Part shown: positions 19,379-21,718 of the stretch, one piece after another | Position numbering within the stretch: the stretch's first letter is position 1 | How the letters are laid out: each line of letters opens with the position of its first letter | Assembly: GCA_024690445.1 (NCBI GenBank) | Contig: JAILPD010000052.1 | Coordinates: 1 to 21,718, forward strand | Length of the DNA stretch: 21,718 nucleotides | DNA from: Acholeplasmatales bacterium | GTDB taxonomy: Bacteria > Bacillota_I > Bacilli_A > Acholeplasmatales > Anaeroplasmataceae | Direction: 5' to 3' | Notes under the pieces: model-generated | The model's database searches: none | What the model was told of the DNA's origin: nothing | Seen by the model: the letters and a program-made list of their open reading frames with translations, nothing else | Program-made: the position numbers and the translations under genes

Positions 19379-21559
19379 ATGGCCGTTCTTAAGAAAATGT
19401 GGGATTTCGTAAGAGATATCTTAGGTTTTAGAAAAAATTCCAAATATGTTAGAACATATTTAAATGACGTAAATATCAAAAGTAGTATTTATATGTCATT
19501 TATTGTAATGGTACTAGAATTATGGATGATAATTAGACAAATCAGGAAATATATCACTCCACTTTGGAACACATATGAAGAAGCTGGTTTAACTTCTAGA
19601 TTTGATTTAATATTTTCATATACATCCTTATACTTCTTATTTATAATGTGTGCACTTGCAATGTTCATGTTTGCACTATTTTATGTTAGACGCAGTAAAT
19701 CTAAAGCGGCATTCATTACTAATTTAGTTTTAGGTTCATTATGTATCTTATGGATATTATGGTTAATACCTGAGCATATTACCGGAACAACAATTAATAA
19801 GGTAACTACTGTCTTAGTATACGCATCTATGCCAGTATTTGGAGCGACATTAATTGGTAATACATTATATAAAAAGTTTCAAGGTAAAAATAGTACAATA
19901 TTATCAATTATAACAATTACATGTTTCGCACTTGTATGTCTTCTATTTGGTATTAAAGTAGGATATTCAGATTTTGCACATATAGCAGATGTTACAGATC
20001 CAGGATTTAATATAGAAAAGATAAAGATGATTACATGTTTCTTAACAATGGTAATCTTCGCGGCATGCTTATTAATTTGGAAACCATATATTTCTATTAC
20101 ATTGCTAGTTGGTATCTTCACCTTATTTGCTTACTTCCTAGATACATATGATGGAAGAGAATTCTTAGACGCTGATAGAATTAACTATATTACATTCTTA
20201 ATATCATTAACAATGATTACAATAAGTATGTATCAACAGCGTGTAACTGAAGCTAAAAAAGATGAAAGATTAATTCATGATGCTGTTTATGATCGCTTAG
20301 TTAATATTCATAATGTAAATTACTTAACAGGCGAAATTGATAAGACTCAAAAGATTTTCCCAGATAGATTTAAAAAGCATATTTATTTATTCATTAATCT
20401 AGCAAACTTTAGAACAATTAATGATCAAAAAGGTTTTGATGAAGGAGATAGAGTATTAAGAGATATAGCTTATAAATTCGCTTCTTCTTTCCCTAACGAC
20501 TTGGTTGCTAGACAATCAGATGACCATTTCGTAATATTTACAAGAAATGAAAGATTAGAGACAAAGCTTAGAACATTAGATGATATAGTTAAAAAATCTG
20601 TTGGTGGCTTATTCGTTCTTCTTAAGGTCGGTGGATATATTCCAAAACAAGGAGAAATGCCAGAAAAAGCTATCGATAAGGCAAGATATGCCTGTGGATT
20701 AATAAAGAGGAATCCACAAATTAGTTATTTAGAATATGATGATACATTAGATTTAGAATTTAGTAAGCGTCAATATATCATCAATCATTTAGATCAAGCA
20801 ATTGAAAATGGTTGGATTAAAGCTTATTATCAACCAGTTGTATGGTCACAAAATCATGAATTATGTGGAGCTGAGGCACTAGCAAGATGGATTGACCCAG
20901 TATATGGCTTCTTATCTCCTTCAGATTTCATACCTGTACTTGAGGATACAAGATTAATTCATAAACTAGATCAATGCATTATTGATTGTGTATGTAGTAA
21001 TATGAGAGAGGCAATAGATAAGGGAAGAAAGATTGTTCCTGTATCATTAAACTTCTCAAGATTAGATTTTGAATTAATGGATGTTATTGGAACTTTAGAG
21101 GCGGCACTTAAAAAATATAATCTTGAAAGAGAATTTATCCATGTTGAGGTTACAGAAAGTGCATTAACTAATAGTCAAGATTCATTAAATACAAATATTA
21201 CTGATTTAAAGAAACTAGGCTATGGTATTTGGTTAGATGATTTTGGTTCTGGCTATTCTTCTTTAAATGTATTAAAGGATTTTACATTTGATGTTATTAA
21301 GATTGATATGAGATTCTTATCAAACTTTGATACAAATGAAAAATGTAAAGACATTATCGATTGTATTATTCAATTATCTAATAGACTTGGTATTAATACT
21401 TTAACTGAGGGTGTTGAAACTAAGGAAGAATCTGAATTCTTAACAAGAATTGGATGTGGAAGATTACAAGGCTATCTATTTGGTAAGCCATATAATTTAG
21501 AAGATTTTGAAAAGCATATCGATGATGGCGATTTAGTCATTTCAGAAAATCAATTATAA
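19379..21559 (+). CDS. Membrane GGDEF(degenerate)-EAL protein, probable c-di-GMP phosphodiesterase
   Basis: A 726-aa protein. Residues 36-285 hold about eight transmembrane segments. A GGDEF-fold domain (about 300-455) follows, whose active-site loop reads ARQSDDHFVIF (377-387) instead of RxGGDEF and is therefore unlikely to make c-di-GMP. The EAL domain (about 462-715) is intact: AEALARW (EAL 499-501), LNFS (Asn558), EVTES (Glu590), WLDDFGSGYSSL (Asp620, Asp621), IKID (Lys641), LTEGVET (Glu677) and GRLQGYLFGKP (Gln697). It should therefore hydrolyse c-di-GMP, with the GGDEF-like part perhaps regulatory. The ATG has GGAGGGG upstream. It is apparently monocistronic between two terminators, and no other c-di-GMP gene is in the window. 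Confidence 0.92.
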   Translation: MAVLKKMWDFVRDILGFRKNSKYVRTYLNDVNIKSSIYMSFIVMVLELWMIIRQIRKYITPLWNTYEEAGLTSRFDLIFSYTSLYFLFIMCALAMFMFALFYVRRSKSKAAFITNLVLGSLCILWILWLIPEHITGTTINKVTTVLVYASMPVFGATLIGNTLYKKFQGKNSTILSIITITCFALVCLLFGIKVGYSDFAHIADVTDPGFNIEKIKMITCFLTMVIFAACLLIWKPYISITLLVGIFTLFAYFLDTYDGREFLDADRINYITFLISLTMITISMYQQRVTEAKKDERLIHDAVYDRLVNIHNVNYLTGEIDKTQKIFPDRFKKHIYLFINLANFRTINDQKGFDEGDRVLRDIAYKFASSFPNDLVARQSDDHFVIFTRNERLETKLRTLDDIVKKSVGGLFVLLKVGGYIPKQGEMPEKAIDKARYACGLIKRNPQISYLEYDDTLDLEFSKRQYIINHLDQAIENGWIKAYYQPVVWSQNHELCGAEALARWIDPVYGFLSPSDFIPVLEDTRLIHKLDQCIIDCVCSNMREAIDKGRKIVPVSLNFSRLDFELMDVIGTLEAALKKYNLEREFIHVEVTESALTNSQDSLNTNITDLKKLGYGIWLDDFGSGYSSLNVLKDFTFDVIKIDMRFLSNFDTNEKCKDIIDCIIQLSNRLGINTLTEGVETKEESEFLTRIGCGRLQGYLFGKPYNLEDFEKHIDDGDLVISENQL

Positions 21560-21579
21560 AAAAATTAGGAGATTTCTAT

Positions 21580-21656
21580 AATATGTACCCCAAGTCAAGG
21601 ACACTTTGAAAAAAGGTGTAATATTTAGTTGTACATATTCATTCCCCTAGGGGAAT
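21580..21656 (+). other. Structured intergenic segment with nested inverted repeats (possible sRNA or IS end)
   Basis: AATATGTAC (21580-21588) and GTACATATT (21631-21639) are inverted arms. Between them ACACTTT (21601-21607) and AAGGTGT (21613-21619) form a 7-bp hairpin. Directly after is a perfect 16-bp palindrome ATTCCCCTAGGGGAAT (21641-21656). TGTACCCCAAGTCAAGGACA resembles the ends of some IS3-family elements as I remember them, but no transposase or second end is in view. A tiny ORF (ATG 21583, eight codons, after AGGAG) also lies here. Confidence 0.4.
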
Positions 21657-21677
21657 CGCGAACTTAATATTTATACT

Positions 21678-21715
21678 GAAGCTAATTGTGAAGAATCATG
21701 ATTAGCTTCTTTTTT
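21678..21715 (+). terminator. Terminator at the right edge
   Basis: GAAGCTAAT (21678-21686) and ATTAGCTTC (21701-21709) form a perfect 9-bp stem with a 14-nt loop, followed by six T. It ends the transcript of the GGDEF-EAL gene, or of a small RNA between the two. Confidence 0.85.
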
Positions 21716-21718
21716 ATG

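Noticed and set aside
1..21718. CRISPR array, tRNA/rRNA genes, prophage or complete insertion sequence
   Set aside because: No regularly spaced direct repeats with spacers, no tRNA cloverleaf or rRNA segments, and no transposase or integrase gene were seen.
1..21718. Mollicute genetic code (TGA = Trp)
   Set aside because: All Trp in recognised proteins are TGG and reading frames end normally; proteins match family lengths without TGA read-through.

Overview
The window is AT-rich DNA from a low-GC Gram-positive (Firmicutes/Bacilli type) bacterium. Shine-Dalgarno sites are strong (AGGAGG/GGAGG types), promoters are TTGACA-16/17-TATAAT, lipoproteins carry classical lipoboxes, and TGA is used only as a stop. 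The genus cannot be fixed from sequence alone; a gut Erysipelotrichia-like or related lineage is a guess.

Minus strand, read from right to left. Operon C (about 16.54-9.88 kb) has a 25-codon leader ORF, then an SGNH hydrolase, a GNAT acetyltransferase, a cystathionine gamma-synthase/lyase-type enzyme, a MalY/PatB-type C-S lyase, MnmA (tRNA 2-thiouridylase), a lipoprotein and an intracellular GH28-type glycosidase, and ends at a hairpin terminator. A 135-bp imperfect tandem repeat and a stand-alone Sel1-repeat membrane protein follow. Operon B (8.63-5.78 kb) has a Cys/Met-rich 32-aa leader peptide, an intrinsic terminator, an M20 (PepV-like) dipeptidase and a glutathionyl-hydroquinone-reductase (GHR)-like protein. 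Operon A (5.75 kb to the left edge) has a paralogous 38-aa Cys/Met-rich leader peptide, an intrinsic terminator, a cystine-type ABC importer (binding protein, permease, ATPase), two more GHR-like proteins and a GNAT acetyltransferase cut by the window edge.

Plus strand. An OhrR-type peroxide sensor stands divergent to operon C. Then comes a thioredoxin / Cys-type glutathione peroxidase / thioredoxin-reductase-like operon; the reductase has lost the usual NADPH-binding motifs. A structured intergenic region with a terminator, a membrane GGDEF(degenerate)-EAL protein, and a second structured intergenic region at the right edge follow.

The theme is sulfur and thiol metabolism: cystine uptake, peptide/thiol salvage, transsulfuration, tRNA thiolation and peroxide defence. 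The most striking item is the pair of near-identical promoter/5'UTR/leader cassettes in front of operons A and B. Each encodes a short peptide with a conserved M-C-C-M-C-M core placed upstream of an intrinsic terminator, and in each the end of the leader ORF can pair with the terminator's 5' arm. This is the layout of ribosome-mediated attenuation responding to cysteine (possibly methionine) supply. The two operons, with three GHR-like paralogues, look like one cysteine-responsive thiol-acquisition regulon.
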